DNA from: Paracoccaceae bacterium
GTDB taxonomy: Bacteria > Pseudomonadota > Alphaproteobacteria > Rhodobacterales > Rhodobacteraceae
Direction of reading: 5' to 3'
NCBI GenBank assembly: GCA_026984895.1
Contig: JALSRF010000421.1
Span: 1 to 8,143 of the forward strand
Length of the DNA: 8,143 bases
Shown here: positions 1 through 5,681 of the stretch, in pieces
Position numbering within the stretch: position 1 is the stretch's first letter
How the letters are laid out: each line of letters starts with the position of its first letter
Notes under the pieces: model-generated
The model's input: only the letters and a program-made list of their open reading frames with translations
The model's database searches: none
What the model was told of the DNA's origin: nothing
Made by a program: the position numbers and the translations under genes

Positions 1-173
1 TGACGCCCGATGTGCCGCCCGATGCTGGCGTGGAAACGCGGCCCGAACCGGGAGGGGATTCGGCAGAGCCGCAGCCTGCGCCGGTTGCGGCAGCCGCCGC
101 CAACGCCCCTGTCGAGCCCCGGGAGGAAGAGCCGAAAAAGCCCAGGAAAAAAGGCTGGTGGTCGCTTCGCTGA
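1..173 (+). CDS. rne: C-terminal end of probable ribonuclease E (partial)
   Basis: An open frame enters from the left edge and stops at TGA 171-173, so only about 56 C-terminal residues are visible. They form a low-complexity tail: Pro/Ala/Glu-rich, then a mixed acidic-basic stretch (REEEPKKPRKK), ending in GWWSLR. RNase E of Rhodobacteraceae characteristically has a long disordered Pro/Ala/Glu C-terminal scaffold closing with a basic KKGWWS-like motif, and I recall a TusA-type gene next to rne in this group; both support the call. No catalytic S1 or DNase-I-like domain lies in the window, so the identity is inferred from the tail and the neighbours only. RNase E would be the endonuclease and scaffold of the RNA degradosome. 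Another protein with a disordered basic C-terminus is possible. Confidence 0.6.
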   Translation, partial: TPDVPPDAGVETRPEPGGDSAEPQPAPVAAAAANAPVEPREEEPKKPRKKGWWSLR

Positions 174-258
174 GCGGGCGCGCCGGCGAAGCGGGCCGCA
201 ACCGGCGCGGGCTGCGGCGCCATCGCAGCGATGAGGGCCCGCGGGGCGCGGCGCGGCG
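174..258. terminator. Convergent gap with two tandem hairpins, possible bidirectional terminator
   Basis: Between the stop of the rne-like gene and the stop of tusA lie two inverted repeats. The first has CGCGCCGG (179-186) pairing perfectly with CCGGCGCG (202-209) around a 15-nt loop. The second has GCTGCG (211-216) pairing with CGCAGC (224-229) around a 7-nt loop. Both genes converge here, so either stem could end or protect transcripts in both directions. No T-tract follows on either strand, so this is not a canonical intrinsic terminator; a Rho-dependent end or a 3'-stabilising structure fits equally well. Confidence 0.35.
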
Positions 259-486
259 CTACGTCTTCTCGATGTAGAAAAAGGTGGCGTTGCGCGCCTT
301 TTCGCTGCCGCGAAACACGTGGCCCGATTCGGTGCAGAAATGCGGAACGTCCACCACCGCTGCCGGGTCGTCGGTCACAAGGCGCAGCACTTCGCCCGGG
401 GCCATCTCCATCAGGCGCTTGCGTGCCTTGAGCACCGGCAGCGGGCAGAGCAGCCCGACCGCATCGAGATCACGATCGAAGGTCAT
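259..486 (-). CDS. tusA: TusA-family sulfur-carrier protein
   Basis: This is a 75-residue protein of the SirA/TusA/YedF family, small cytoplasmic persulfide carriers. The N-terminus reads DLDAVGLLCPLPVLKARKRL: the family's CPxP motif is complete, with the sulfur-accepting cysteine at residue 14 (C-P-L-P, 14-17) at the start of the first helix. After it comes the usual GEVLRLVTDDPAAVVDVPHFC segment and a C-terminal strand ending FFYIEKT. I chose the ATG at 484-486 because it leaves the typical 10-15 residues before CPxP; an in-frame ATG at 534 would add 16 residues with no family resemblance. Neither start has a good Shine-Dalgarno. The gene converges on the RNase E-like gene and diverges from ccdA. 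In E. coli TusA relays sulfur for tRNA thiolation; in many alphaproteobacteria paralogues serve other sulfur routes, so the exact acceptor is unknown. Confidence 0.88.
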   Translation of the reverse strand: MTFDRDLDAVGLLCPLPVLKARKRLMEMAPGEVLRLVTDDPAAVVDVPHFCTESGHVFRGSEKARNATFFYIEKT

Positions 487-578
487 GGCGCCATCTTGCG
501 CCGATTTTTCGTCCTGTCCACAAAGATGTGACACGATGTGCGCGTGACCTGCGGCGCGGGACCGGCTAAACCGGTTCC
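487..578. promoter_or_regulatory. Divergent tusA/ccdA intergenic region
   Basis: This 92-bp gap must hold the promoters for both tusA (-) and ccdA (+), unless one is leaderless. An imperfect dyad, TGTCCACA (515-522) against TGTGACA (527-533), sits near its middle and could bind a regulator shared by both genes. I see no convincing -35/-10 pair in either direction. Confidence 0.3.
558..578 (+). promoter_or_regulatory. Hairpin directly abutting the ccdA start codon
   Basis: GGGACCGG (558-565) can pair with CCGGTTCC (571-578) around the loop CTAAA: eight pairs, one of them G-U. The stem ends at the base before the ATG at 579, and it occupies the place where a Shine-Dalgarno would be; no purine-rich SD is seen. 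If formed in the mRNA it would limit ribosome access to ccdA. It is seen in sequence only; the function is inferred. Confidence 0.4.
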
Positions 579-1331
579 ATGTTCGGAATTGAAATCATCG
601 ATGCCAGCCTTCTGCCGGCCATGTTCGTGGCGCTTCTGGCGGGTCTGCTGTCGTTTCTCAGCCCCTGCGTGCTGCCGATCGTGCCGCCCTATCTGGCCTA
701 TATGGGCGGCATTTCCATGGCCGACATGCGCCGCGACGGACGGGCCGGGCGGCGCGCCATCGTGCCGGCGCTGTTCTTTGTCATCGGGCTGTCCACGGTG
801 TTTCTGTTCCTGGGGTTTACCGCCTCGGCCATCGGCACGTTCTTCCTGCGCAATCAGGGCCTGTTTGCGCGGATTTCCGGGCTGGCGGTGATCGTCTTCG
901 GGCTGCACTTCCTTGGCGTTTTCAGAATTCCCATACTTGACCGCGAGGCGCGCCTTGATGCCGGCGACAGGGGCGGTTCGGCGATCGGGGCCTATGTGCT
1001 GGGGCTGGCCTTTGCCTTTGGCTGGACGCCCTGCATCGGTCCGCAGCTGGGGGCGATCCTGTCGCTGGCGGCAACCGAGGCCTCGGTTGCGCGCGGCACG
1101 CTGCTGCTTGGCGTCTATGCCGTCGGGCTTGGGGTGCCGTTCCTGCTGGCGGCGGTGTTCATCCAGCGCTCGATGGGGCTGATGAACCGGATCAAGCCGC
1201 ATATGGGCAAGATCGAAAAGGCGATGGGGCTGCTGCTTCTGATCGTCGGCGTGGCGCTTCTCACCGGCGCGTTCAGCTCCTTTTCCTGGTGGCTGCTCGA
1301 AAAGTTCCCGTCGCTGGCCTATATCGGCTGA
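579..1331 (+). CDS. ccdA: Cytochrome c biogenesis / thiol-disulfide transporter CcdA
   Basis: This 250-residue polytopic inner-membrane protein carries reducing equivalents from cytoplasmic thioredoxin across the membrane to periplasmic thiol partners (apocytochrome c maturation thioredoxins and similar). About six hydrophobic segments are visible, near residues 12-44, 60-86, 94-115, 134-165, 173-196 and 213-234, matching the compact CcdA form (about 220-250 aa) rather than full DsbD. The two redox cysteines are both in place: C30 in LSPCVLPIVPPYLAYMGG in the first segment and C152 in GWTPCIGPQLG in the fourth, each next to the conserved prolines. The start at 579 is the first ATG giving a short N-terminus before segment 1; its ribosome site is poor and covered by a hairpin. 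It diverges from tusA. No cytochrome c assembly genes are adjacent, so its periplasmic client is unknown. Confidence 0.94.
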   Translation: MFGIEIIDASLLPAMFVALLAGLLSFLSPCVLPIVPPYLAYMGGISMADMRRDGRAGRRAIVPALFFVIGLSTVFLFLGFTASAIGTFFLRNQGLFARISGLAVIVFGLHFLGVFRIPILDREARLDAGDRGGSAIGAYVLGLAFAFGWTPCIGPQLGAILSLAATEASVARGTLLLGVYAVGLGVPFLLAAVFIQRSMGLMNRIKPHMGKIEKAMGLLLLIVGVALLTGAFSSFSWWLLEKFPSLAYIG

Positions 1332-1532
1332 GTCGCGCAGCCCGGCCGGTGGAGGTCCGGGGCGGCTCAGGGGGCGGGTCAGGGGACGGCTCAGGGGCGC
1401 GTGAACGCCCCCCGCGCGTGGGCGCCGGGGCGCGGGGGCTCGCGGTCCGGGCGGAAATGGCGCCAATCTGCGCGGCACGGGTTAAATTCGTCGCTACGCC
1501 GGGTTAAGCATTTGCATGCATACCGGAACCGC
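1332..1532 (+). other. ccdA-hydrolase intergenic region with GC stem and paired CGGGTTAA boxes
   Basis: This 201-bp gap holds a period-12 repeat (listed separately) and a perfect 9-bp GC stem, CCCCCGCGC (1409-1417) with GCGCGGGGG (1430-1438), loop 12 nt. The stem could end ccdA transcripts although no T-tract follows. There is an 8-bp palindrome TGGCGCCA (1458-1465) and two copies of CGGGTTAA at 1478-1485 and 1500-1507, 22 bp apart, about two helical turns and on the same face. The AT-richer 1480-1530 stretch is where the promoter of the hydrolase-P450 pair would be expected; I cannot assign -35 and -10 boxes. Confidence 0.4.
1363..1398. repeat. Period-12 tandem repeat, three copies
   Basis: Three adjacent 12-mers follow CGGSTCAGGGGN: CGGCTCAGGGGG, CGGGTCAGGGGA, CGGCTCAGGGGC. 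They lie 31 bp after the ccdA stop in non-coding DNA. The arrangement is that of a slippage-generated microrepeat. Confidence 0.75.
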
Positions 1533-1538
1533 ATGCAA
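1512..1538 (+). promoter_or_regulatory. Inverted repeat spanning the hydrolase start codon
   Basis: TTGCATGC (1512-1519) and GCATGCAA (1531-1538) form a perfect 8-bp inverted repeat around 11 nt. The right arm contains the ATG at 1533-1535 and the loop contains the only SD-like GGAA (1525-1528). It may be a DNA operator or an mRNA hairpin masking the start of the hydrolase-P450 message. The function is inferred. Confidence 0.4.
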
Positions 1539-2879
1539 CAGATGAAACAGCCCAGCGTCTTTACCCGCCGCGTGTTCTACATTCCCGGCTATGACCCGCA
1601 CCCGCCGCGGCGGTATCGCGAACTTTACCGGCGCGAGGCCGCGCGCCAGGCGGCGATCTCGGGATACCGGATTGCCCAGGCCCCGGGCGACGGCGGTTCG
1701 ACCGGCTGGCGTGTCGATGCCTCGATCGACGGGCAGCGCTGCCGGGCGCGGTTCAGCGTTCTGGTCTGGTCCGACCTGGTGCGCCGCTCGATGAGCGGGG
1801 GCATCGCCGCGACCTACCTGCAACTGCTGCGCACCGCCTGGGTCTATCTGTCCAGCGGCGCGCTCTGGCGCCTGGGCCGGCTGCGCAAGGGGCCGGTGAT
1901 CGCGGCGCTCTACCCGGTGGCGATGCTGCTGGCGCAGGCGGTGGCGGCGGTGCTGCTGGGGGGGCTGGCAGCGGTTCTGGCCGGGGCAGCGATCGGCTGG
2001 CTGGGGCGAACGCCCGGGGGCGGCGCTCCGGTTCCGGCGCCGGGCCTGCGACTGCTCACGGTGGCGTGCGGGATGGCTGTCGGCGTTCTTGCGCTGAACT
2101 GGTTCCGGGCGCAGGACGGACGCCTTTTTGCCTATTACCTGATGCATGACTACGCCTACTGGGCGCGCGGGCGCGGGGCGAACCCGGCGGAACTGGACGC
2201 GCGCTGCGCCGCCTTCGCGAACGAGGTCGCGGCCGCCTTGCAGGGCGATGCGGACGAGGTGCTGATCGTCGGCCATTCGACCGGCGCGCAGCTGGCGGTG
2301 CAGATCGCGGCCGCTCTGGTGCGCACGGGCCGGGTGCCGGGCCGGGCATCGGACCGGGTGCCGGACCCCGCATCGGACCCCGCACGAGGCCCCGCACCAG
2401 GCCCCGCACGAGGCCCCGCATCGGAGTCCGCACCGGCGCTGTCGGTGCTGACCCTGGGCCAGGCGATCCCGATGGTCTCCTTCCTGCCCGAGGCGCGGGC
2501 GCTGCGCCGCGACCTGCGCGACCTGTCGGCCGCCGGGAATGTCGCCTGGGTTGACGTCTCGGCGCCCGGCGACGGCTGTTCCTTTGCCCTGTGCGACCCG
2601 GTGGCGGTGTCGGGGGTTTCGCCGCGCGCGCAGCGCTGGCCGCTGATCGTGTCGGCGGCGTTCTCGCAAACGCTCGACCCGGCGCGCTGGCGCGCCATGC
2701 GCTGGCGTTTCTTCACGCTGCATTTCCAGTATCTGTGCGCGTTCGAGCGGCCGAACGACTACGACTATTTCCGCATCACGGCCGGCGCAAAGACCCTTGC
2801 CGAGCGGTTCGCGGACCGCCCCTCGTCGCGCAGCCGGATCGCCCGGGCGCTTTCGCCGTATCGCTCGGTGGCGCCATGA
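1533..2879 (+). CDS. Membrane-embedded alpha/beta serine hydrolase, substrate unknown
   Basis: The product is 448 residues. The N-terminal VFYIPGYDP (14-22) looks like the first strand and oxyanion loop of an alpha/beta hydrolase. VLIVGHSTGAQLAVQIA is a classic nucleophile elbow with G-H-S-T-G and Ser249. Candidate acid residues are D341 or D347 (VDVSAPGD) and a candidate histidine is H397 (LHFQYL); these are guesses. Hydrophobic stretches at about 122-158 and 172-191 predict two or three membrane spans inserted between oxyanion strand and elbow, so the protein is probably anchored in the inner membrane. Residues 267-302 are a nine-unit tetrapeptide repeat. I chose ATG 1533 because GGAA lies 4 nt before it; ATG 1542 is an alternative and the long GTG-initiated extension upstream is repeat-like and non-coding. 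The stop overlaps the P450 start (ATGA). I know no characterised homologue; lipase, esterase or thioesterase roles are all possible. Confidence 0.75.
   Translation: MQQMKQPSVFTRRVFYIPGYDPHPPRRYRELYRREAARQAAISGYRIAQAPGDGGSTGWRVDASIDGQRCRARFSVLVWSDLVRRSMSGGIAATYLQLLRTAWVYLSSGALWRLGRLRKGPVIAALYPVAMLLAQAVAAVLLGGLAAVLAGAAIGWLGRTPGGGAPVPAPGLRLLTVACGMAVGVLALNWFRAQDGRLFAYYLMHDYAYWARGRGANPAELDARCAAFANEVAAALQGDADEVLIVGHSTGAQLAVQIAAALVRTGRVPGRASDRVPDPASDPARGPAPGPARGPASESAPALSVLTLGQAIPMVSFLPEARALRRDLRDLSAAGNVAWVDVSAPGDGCSFALCDPVAVSGVSPRAQRWPLIVSAAFSQTLDPARWRAMRWRFFTLHFQYLCAFERPNDYDYFRITAGAKTLAERFADRPSSRSRIARALSPYRSVAP
2331..2438 (+). repeat. In-frame 12-nt tandem repeat within the hydrolase gene, nine units
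   Basis: Nine consecutive 12-nt units encode RVPG, RASD, RVPD, PASD, PARG, PAPG, PARG, PASE, SAPA. The DNA units are also alike (CCC GCA followed by CGA GGC or TCG GAC), so the array arose by duplication rather than by protein convergence. It falls in the loop between the helix after the nucleophile elbow and the next strand (LSVLTLGQ), where an insert could be tolerated. Because the period is a multiple of three, gain or loss of units keeps the frame. Confidence 0.85.
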
Positions 2880-4252
2880 GACCGCCCAAGCCGGCATCGC
2901 GCGCTGAACGGGTCTCGCTCTGGCGTTACCTGAAGCTGTTTCGCGCCGATATCCTGTCGGCCCAGCCCGAGCGGCTGTTCCGGGCCCGCATGGCCGAGTT
3001 TCGCACCCCGTTCTTCCGGTCGTTCCTGGTCAACGAAACCGAACTCGTGCGCCTGGTGCTGCGCGAACGCGCGTCCGAGTTCCCCAAGTCCGGGCGCGTC
3101 GGCGAAGGGCTGCGCCCGCTGCTGGGAAACGCGGTGTTCCTGACCAACGGCGCCCGGTGGCAGGCGCAACGGCGCATCATCGACCCGGCCTTCGAGGGCG
3201 GGCGGCTGCGCCACGCCTTTCCGGCGATGGTGGCCGCGGGGCAGGCGCTGGTCGAGCGCCTGGCGGCGCGCCCGGGTCCGGTCGAGGTCGAGGAGATGGC
3301 CAGCAAGGTAACCGCGGATGTCATATTCCGAAGCCTGTTTTCGATCCCCATTTCCGAACAGACCGCAGCGCAGGTCTTTCGCGAATTCCGCGCCTTTCAG
3401 GCCAGCCAGCCGATCCTGAATGTCGGGGCCTTCGTTGCCTTGCCGCGCTGGTTTCCGCGCTTTCACCGGCGTGCGACGCGTCGCACGGCGCGCCGCCTGC
3501 GCGGGCTGATGTATCGGCTGACCATGGCGCGGATGGCCGACATCGAGGCCGGGCGCGCGCCCGACGATCTGGCGACGAAGATCATGACCACCCCCGATCC
3601 CGAGACCGGTGCGTGTTTCGGGGTGGAGGAAATGGTGGATCAGGTGGCGATCTTCTTTCTGGCCGGGCACGAGACCAGCGCCGCCGCCCTTGGCTGGGCG
3701 CTGTTCCTGCTGGCGCAGTTTCCCGAGGCCCAGATGCGCGCCGCGGCCGAGGCCGCCCGGCTGCCGGAAACCCCCGAACTGTCCGACATTTCGGCGCTGA
3801 AATTTACCCGCAACGTGTTTCGCGAGGCGTTGCGCCTCTACCCGCCGGTGCCGATGCTGGTGCGCGAGGCCGCGCGCGCGCAAAGGTTCCGGGGGCGCGC
3901 CGTGCCCAGGGGGGCGCAGGTGGTGGTCAGCCCCTGGCACCTGCACCGCAATCCGCGCTACTGGAGCGATCCCGACGGCTTCGACCCCGACCGTTTTTCG
4001 CGCGCCCGGGAGGCGGCCGCGGTGAAAGACGCCTACATCCCGTTTTCCGCCGGGCCGCGGGTTTGCCCGGGGGCGGGCTTTGCCATGGCCGAGGGGACGG
4101 TGCTGCTGGCGATGATCCTGAAGCAGTTCCGCCTTGATCTGCTGGAGCGTGCGCCGCCGGTTCCCCGGGCGCATCTGACCGTGCGCGCGCGCGATGGCAT
4201 CTGGCTTGGCATCGCGCCGCGCACGGCGGCGGCGCATGGGGACGGCGCCTGA
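2876..4252 (+). CDS. Cytochrome P450 monooxygenase
   Basis: This is a complete 458-residue P450 with no N-terminal membrane anchor, as usual for bacterial enzymes. The hallmarks in order are: helix-C W-x-x-x-R (W95, R99); the I-helix oxygen-activation motif AGHETS (263-268); the K-helix ExxR (E317-A-L-R320); FDPDRF (369-374), the PERF-like motif; and the heme loop FSAGPRVCPG (390-399), fitting FxxGxRxCxG with axial thiolate C397. The I-helix HET form and the long LRLYPPVP stretch resemble the CYP4/CYP102-like bacterial P450s that oxidise fatty acids or other hydrophobic molecules; this is a family hint, not proof. The start ATG 2876 overlaps the hydrolase stop as ATGA, with GGTGG just upstream, implying translational coupling. 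No ferredoxin or reductase is in the window, so electron donors must come from elsewhere. The CYP family and substrate are unknown. Confidence 0.95.
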   Translation: MRPPKPASRAERVSLWRYLKLFRADILSAQPERLFRARMAEFRTPFFRSFLVNETELVRLVLRERASEFPKSGRVGEGLRPLLGNAVFLTNGARWQAQRRIIDPAFEGGRLRHAFPAMVAAGQALVERLAARPGPVEVEEMASKVTADVIFRSLFSIPISEQTAAQVFREFRAFQASQPILNVGAFVALPRWFPRFHRRATRRTARRLRGLMYRLTMARMADIEAGRAPDDLATKIMTTPDPETGACFGVEEMVDQVAIFFLAGHETSAAALGWALFLLAQFPEAQMRAAAEAARLPETPELSDISALKFTRNVFREALRLYPPVPMLVREAARAQRFRGRAVPRGAQVVVSPWHLHRNPRYWSDPDGFDPDRFSRAREAAAVKDAYIPFSAGPRVCPGAGFAMAEGTVLLAMILKQFRLDLLERAPPVPRAHLTVRARDGIWLGIAPRTAAAHGDGA

Positions 4253-4330
4253 ACCGGGGTGGGCGGCGCGCGCGGCGGGCGCGCATGAGCCTGGCAGCCG
4301 GTGCGAACAGGGCGGTGGCGCTGGTGGCCC

Positions 4331-4364
4331 CGCCCGGGCCCGGGCGCCGCGACCGGGCGTCGCG
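4331..4364. terminator. Tandem palindrome and hairpin, possible bidirectional terminator
   Basis: CGCCCGGGCCCGGGCG (4331-4346) is a perfect 16-bp palindrome. One base later CGCGAC (4348-4353) pairs with GTCGCG (4359-4364) around CGGGC. They lie 79 bp after the P450 stop, between convergent units. No T-tract follows on either side, so termination is an inference. Confidence 0.3.
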
Positions 4365-4368
4365 ATCC

Positions 4369-4408
4369 GTTCGGCCCGGTTCTGCCCCGTTCTTCCCTGT
4401 CCGCGCCC
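4369..4408. repeat. Period-10 degenerate tandem repeat
   Basis: Four decamers in a row start with GTTC or GTCC and end Pyr/G-C-rich: GTTCGGCCCG, GTTCTGCCCC, GTTCTTCCCT, GTCCGCGCCC. The 10-bp period would place each GTTC on the same helical face. Confidence 0.5.
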
Positions 4409-4495
4409 CACCGCGTGCCCATCACGCGCCGCCCGCAACATCGCCCGCCGCAGCATCGCCCGCTGCCCGCCTCCGTTCTTCCCCGTCCGCGCCCC
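4387..4495. repeat. 23-bp direct repeat pair, 86 bp apart
   Basis: The copies at 4387-4409 and 4473-4495 begin CCGTTCTTCCC, continue Y-GTCCGCGCCCC, and differ only at 4398 (T) versus 4484 (C). Between them lies a 15-nt tandem pair, GCAACATCGCCCGCC (4435-4449) and GCAGCATCGCCCGCT (4450-4464). Confidence 0.7.
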
Positions 4496-4663
4496 GGCGC
4501 ATCGATGAGGCGCGACGGGCGCTGAACGCCGATCTGCCGGATTTCGCCCGCGCCGCATTGACCCCGGCGCGCGCCGGCCCGCCGCCACCCGCCGCCCACG
4601 GCCGCGCCGTCAGGGCTGCGCGGTCCGGGCGGGGCAGGCGGGTTCGGGGCCGGGCTGGCGGGT

Positions 4664-5644
4664 TCAGGCGGAGCGACGCCGCCGGCCGGCGCGCCCGCCC
4701 GAGCGCCCGCCGCGCCCGCCGCCGGCCGCTGTGGCCGCCTTGCTGGCCTCGGCAAAGCCGGCGCCCTCGGCCACCGCGTCGAGCACCCGCGCGAAGTTGA
4801 TCCACTGCGCCCCGTTGGCGTCGTGGTTCATCAGGAAATTCGCGGCCCGCACCGCTTCCATTTCCACCGGGCGCACCGGGTTCATGATTGCGCTGGTCAT
4901 GCCGGCGCCGATCGCCATCGGCAGAAACGCGGCATTGATCCCGTGGCGGTGCGGCAGCCCGAAGCTGATGTTGGAGGCGCCGCAGGTGGTGTTCACCCCC
5001 AGTTCCTCGCGCAGGCGGCGGACCAGCGCGAACACCTGCTGCCCGGCGCTGGCCATGGCGCCCACCGGCATCACCAGCGGATCGACCACGATGTCATGCG
5101 CCGGAATGCCGAAATCGGCCGCGCGCTCGACGATCTTGCGTGCCACCTCGAAGCGGATGTCCGGGTCTTCGCTGATCCCGGTATCGTCGTTGGAAATCGC
5201 CACCACGGGCACGTTGTATTTCCTGACCAGCGGCAGCACGCGTTCCAGGCGCTCTTCCTCGCCCGTCACCGAGTTGAGCAGCGGGCGCCCTTCGGCCGCT
5301 TCCAGCCCGGCCTCCAGCGCATCCGGGACCGAACTGTCGATGCAAAGCGGCACGTCCACCAGCCCCTGCACCAGTTCGATCATGCCGCGCATCAGCGGCG
5401 GCTCGGTCTGGTTCGGGTCGGGGTTCGAGTTGTAGACCACGCCGGCGTTCACATCCAGCACCATCGCTCCGCAGGCGACCTGCTCAAGCGCGTCCCTTTC
5501 GACGGTGGAAAAATCCCCCGCTTCGAGTTCGGCCGCCAGTTTCTTGCGACCGGTGGGGTTGATCCGCTCGCCGATCACGCAAAACGGTTCGTCAAAGCCG
5601 ATAACGACGGTCTTGGTCTTGCTTTCGAGGACAGTGCGCGTCAT
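4664..5644 (-). CDS. Methyltetrahydrofolate:corrinoid (cobalamin) methyltransferase, pterin-binding protein
   Basis: The protein has 326 residues and is a stand-alone pterin-binding TIM barrel of the DHPS/MeTr superfamily, the type that moves the methyl of 5-methyl-THF to a cob(I)alamin protein. Motifs in order: GERINPTGR (25-33), VLDVNAG (62-68), IDSS (102-105), LLNSVTGEE (122-130), DPLVMPVGA (188-196) and GASNISFGLP (222-231); the SN of the last matches the Asn that contacts N5 of the pterin in MeTr. DHPS is unlikely because the MeTr-type DVNAG and NSVTGEE series is present. The last 19 residues (308-326) are Gly/Arg-rich. GAAGGAA (5651-5657) lies 6 nt upstream of the ATG. It is the third gene of an operon, 37 bp after the MetF-like gene. 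It lacks homocysteine and B12 domains, so it probably supplies one part of a split MetH or a corrinoid demethylation system whose other parts lie elsewhere. Confidence 0.88.
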   Translation of the reverse strand: MTRTVLESKTKTVVIGFDEPFCVIGERINPTGRKKLAAELEAGDFSTVERDALEQVACGAMVLDVNAGVVYNSNPDPNQTEPPLMRGMIELVQGLVDVPLCIDSSVPDALEAGLEAAEGRPLLNSVTGEEERLERVLPLVRKYNVPVVAISNDDTGISEDPDIRFEVARKIVERAADFGIPAHDIVVDPLVMPVGAMASAGQQVFALVRRLREELGVNTTCGASNISFGLPHRHGINAAFLPMAIGAGMTSAIMNPVRPVEMEAVRAANFLMNHDANGAQWINFARVLDAVAEGAGFAEASKAATAAGGGRGGRSGGRAGRRRRSA

Positions 5645-5681
5645 TCGTTCTTCCTTCGGGCTGTGGGTGTCGGAGCGCTCA

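Larger units (their letters stand above)
4253..4663. other. Geneless convergent region rich in palindromes and short repeats
   Basis: These 411 bp separate the P450 stop from the stop of the minus-strand methyltransferase gene. Open frames cross it on both strands, but their products are Ala/Pro/Arg low complexity without recognisable domains, typical of random GC-rich DNA. Structure present: a GCGCGC stem (4266-4271/4279-4284), two adjacent strong hairpins (4331-4364), a period-10 repeat, a 15-nt tandem pair and a 23-bp direct repeat (listed separately), and a GGCGGGTTC pair (4637-4645, 4657-4665). Around 4498-4585 the + strand shows codon-like third-position GC (reading RIDEARRALNADLPDFARAAL), which could be a gene remnant, but I cannot identify it. 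Confidence 0.5.

Noticed and set aside
487..534. 16-residue N-terminal extension of TusA from ATG 534
   Set aside because: It adds a segment unlike the family and has no ribosome site; the shorter form has the typical distance to CPxP.
1482..1507. CtrA binding site
   Set aside because: TTAA occurs twice but with 18 nt between the copies rather than the required 7.
1401..1532. GTG-initiated N-terminal extension of the hydrolase
   Set aside because: It has no SD and an Arg/Gly-rich composition, and it crosses a GC hairpin; ATG 1533 has a GGAA at good spacing and starts just before the conserved-looking VFYIPGY strand.
4287..4310. Cobalamin riboswitch-like core (AGCCTGGCAGCCGGTGCGAA)
   Set aside because: It resembles the GGTGCGAA part of B12 riboswitches and B12-linked genes are nearby, but it is on the + strand in a convergent gap, no gene follows in that direction, and no GCCACTG B12 box is present.
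4369..4392. Alphaproteobacterial LexA (SOS) box
   Set aside because: GTTC recurs, but with 10-bp spacing here and 14-bp spacing at 7207-7238, not the GTTC-N7-GTTC spacing of 11; it is better explained as tandem repeats.
4285..4800. A 171-residue + strand open frame
   Set aside because: It is Ala/Pro/Arg low complexity, has no ribosome site, and its second half lies antisense to the end of the methyltransferase gene.
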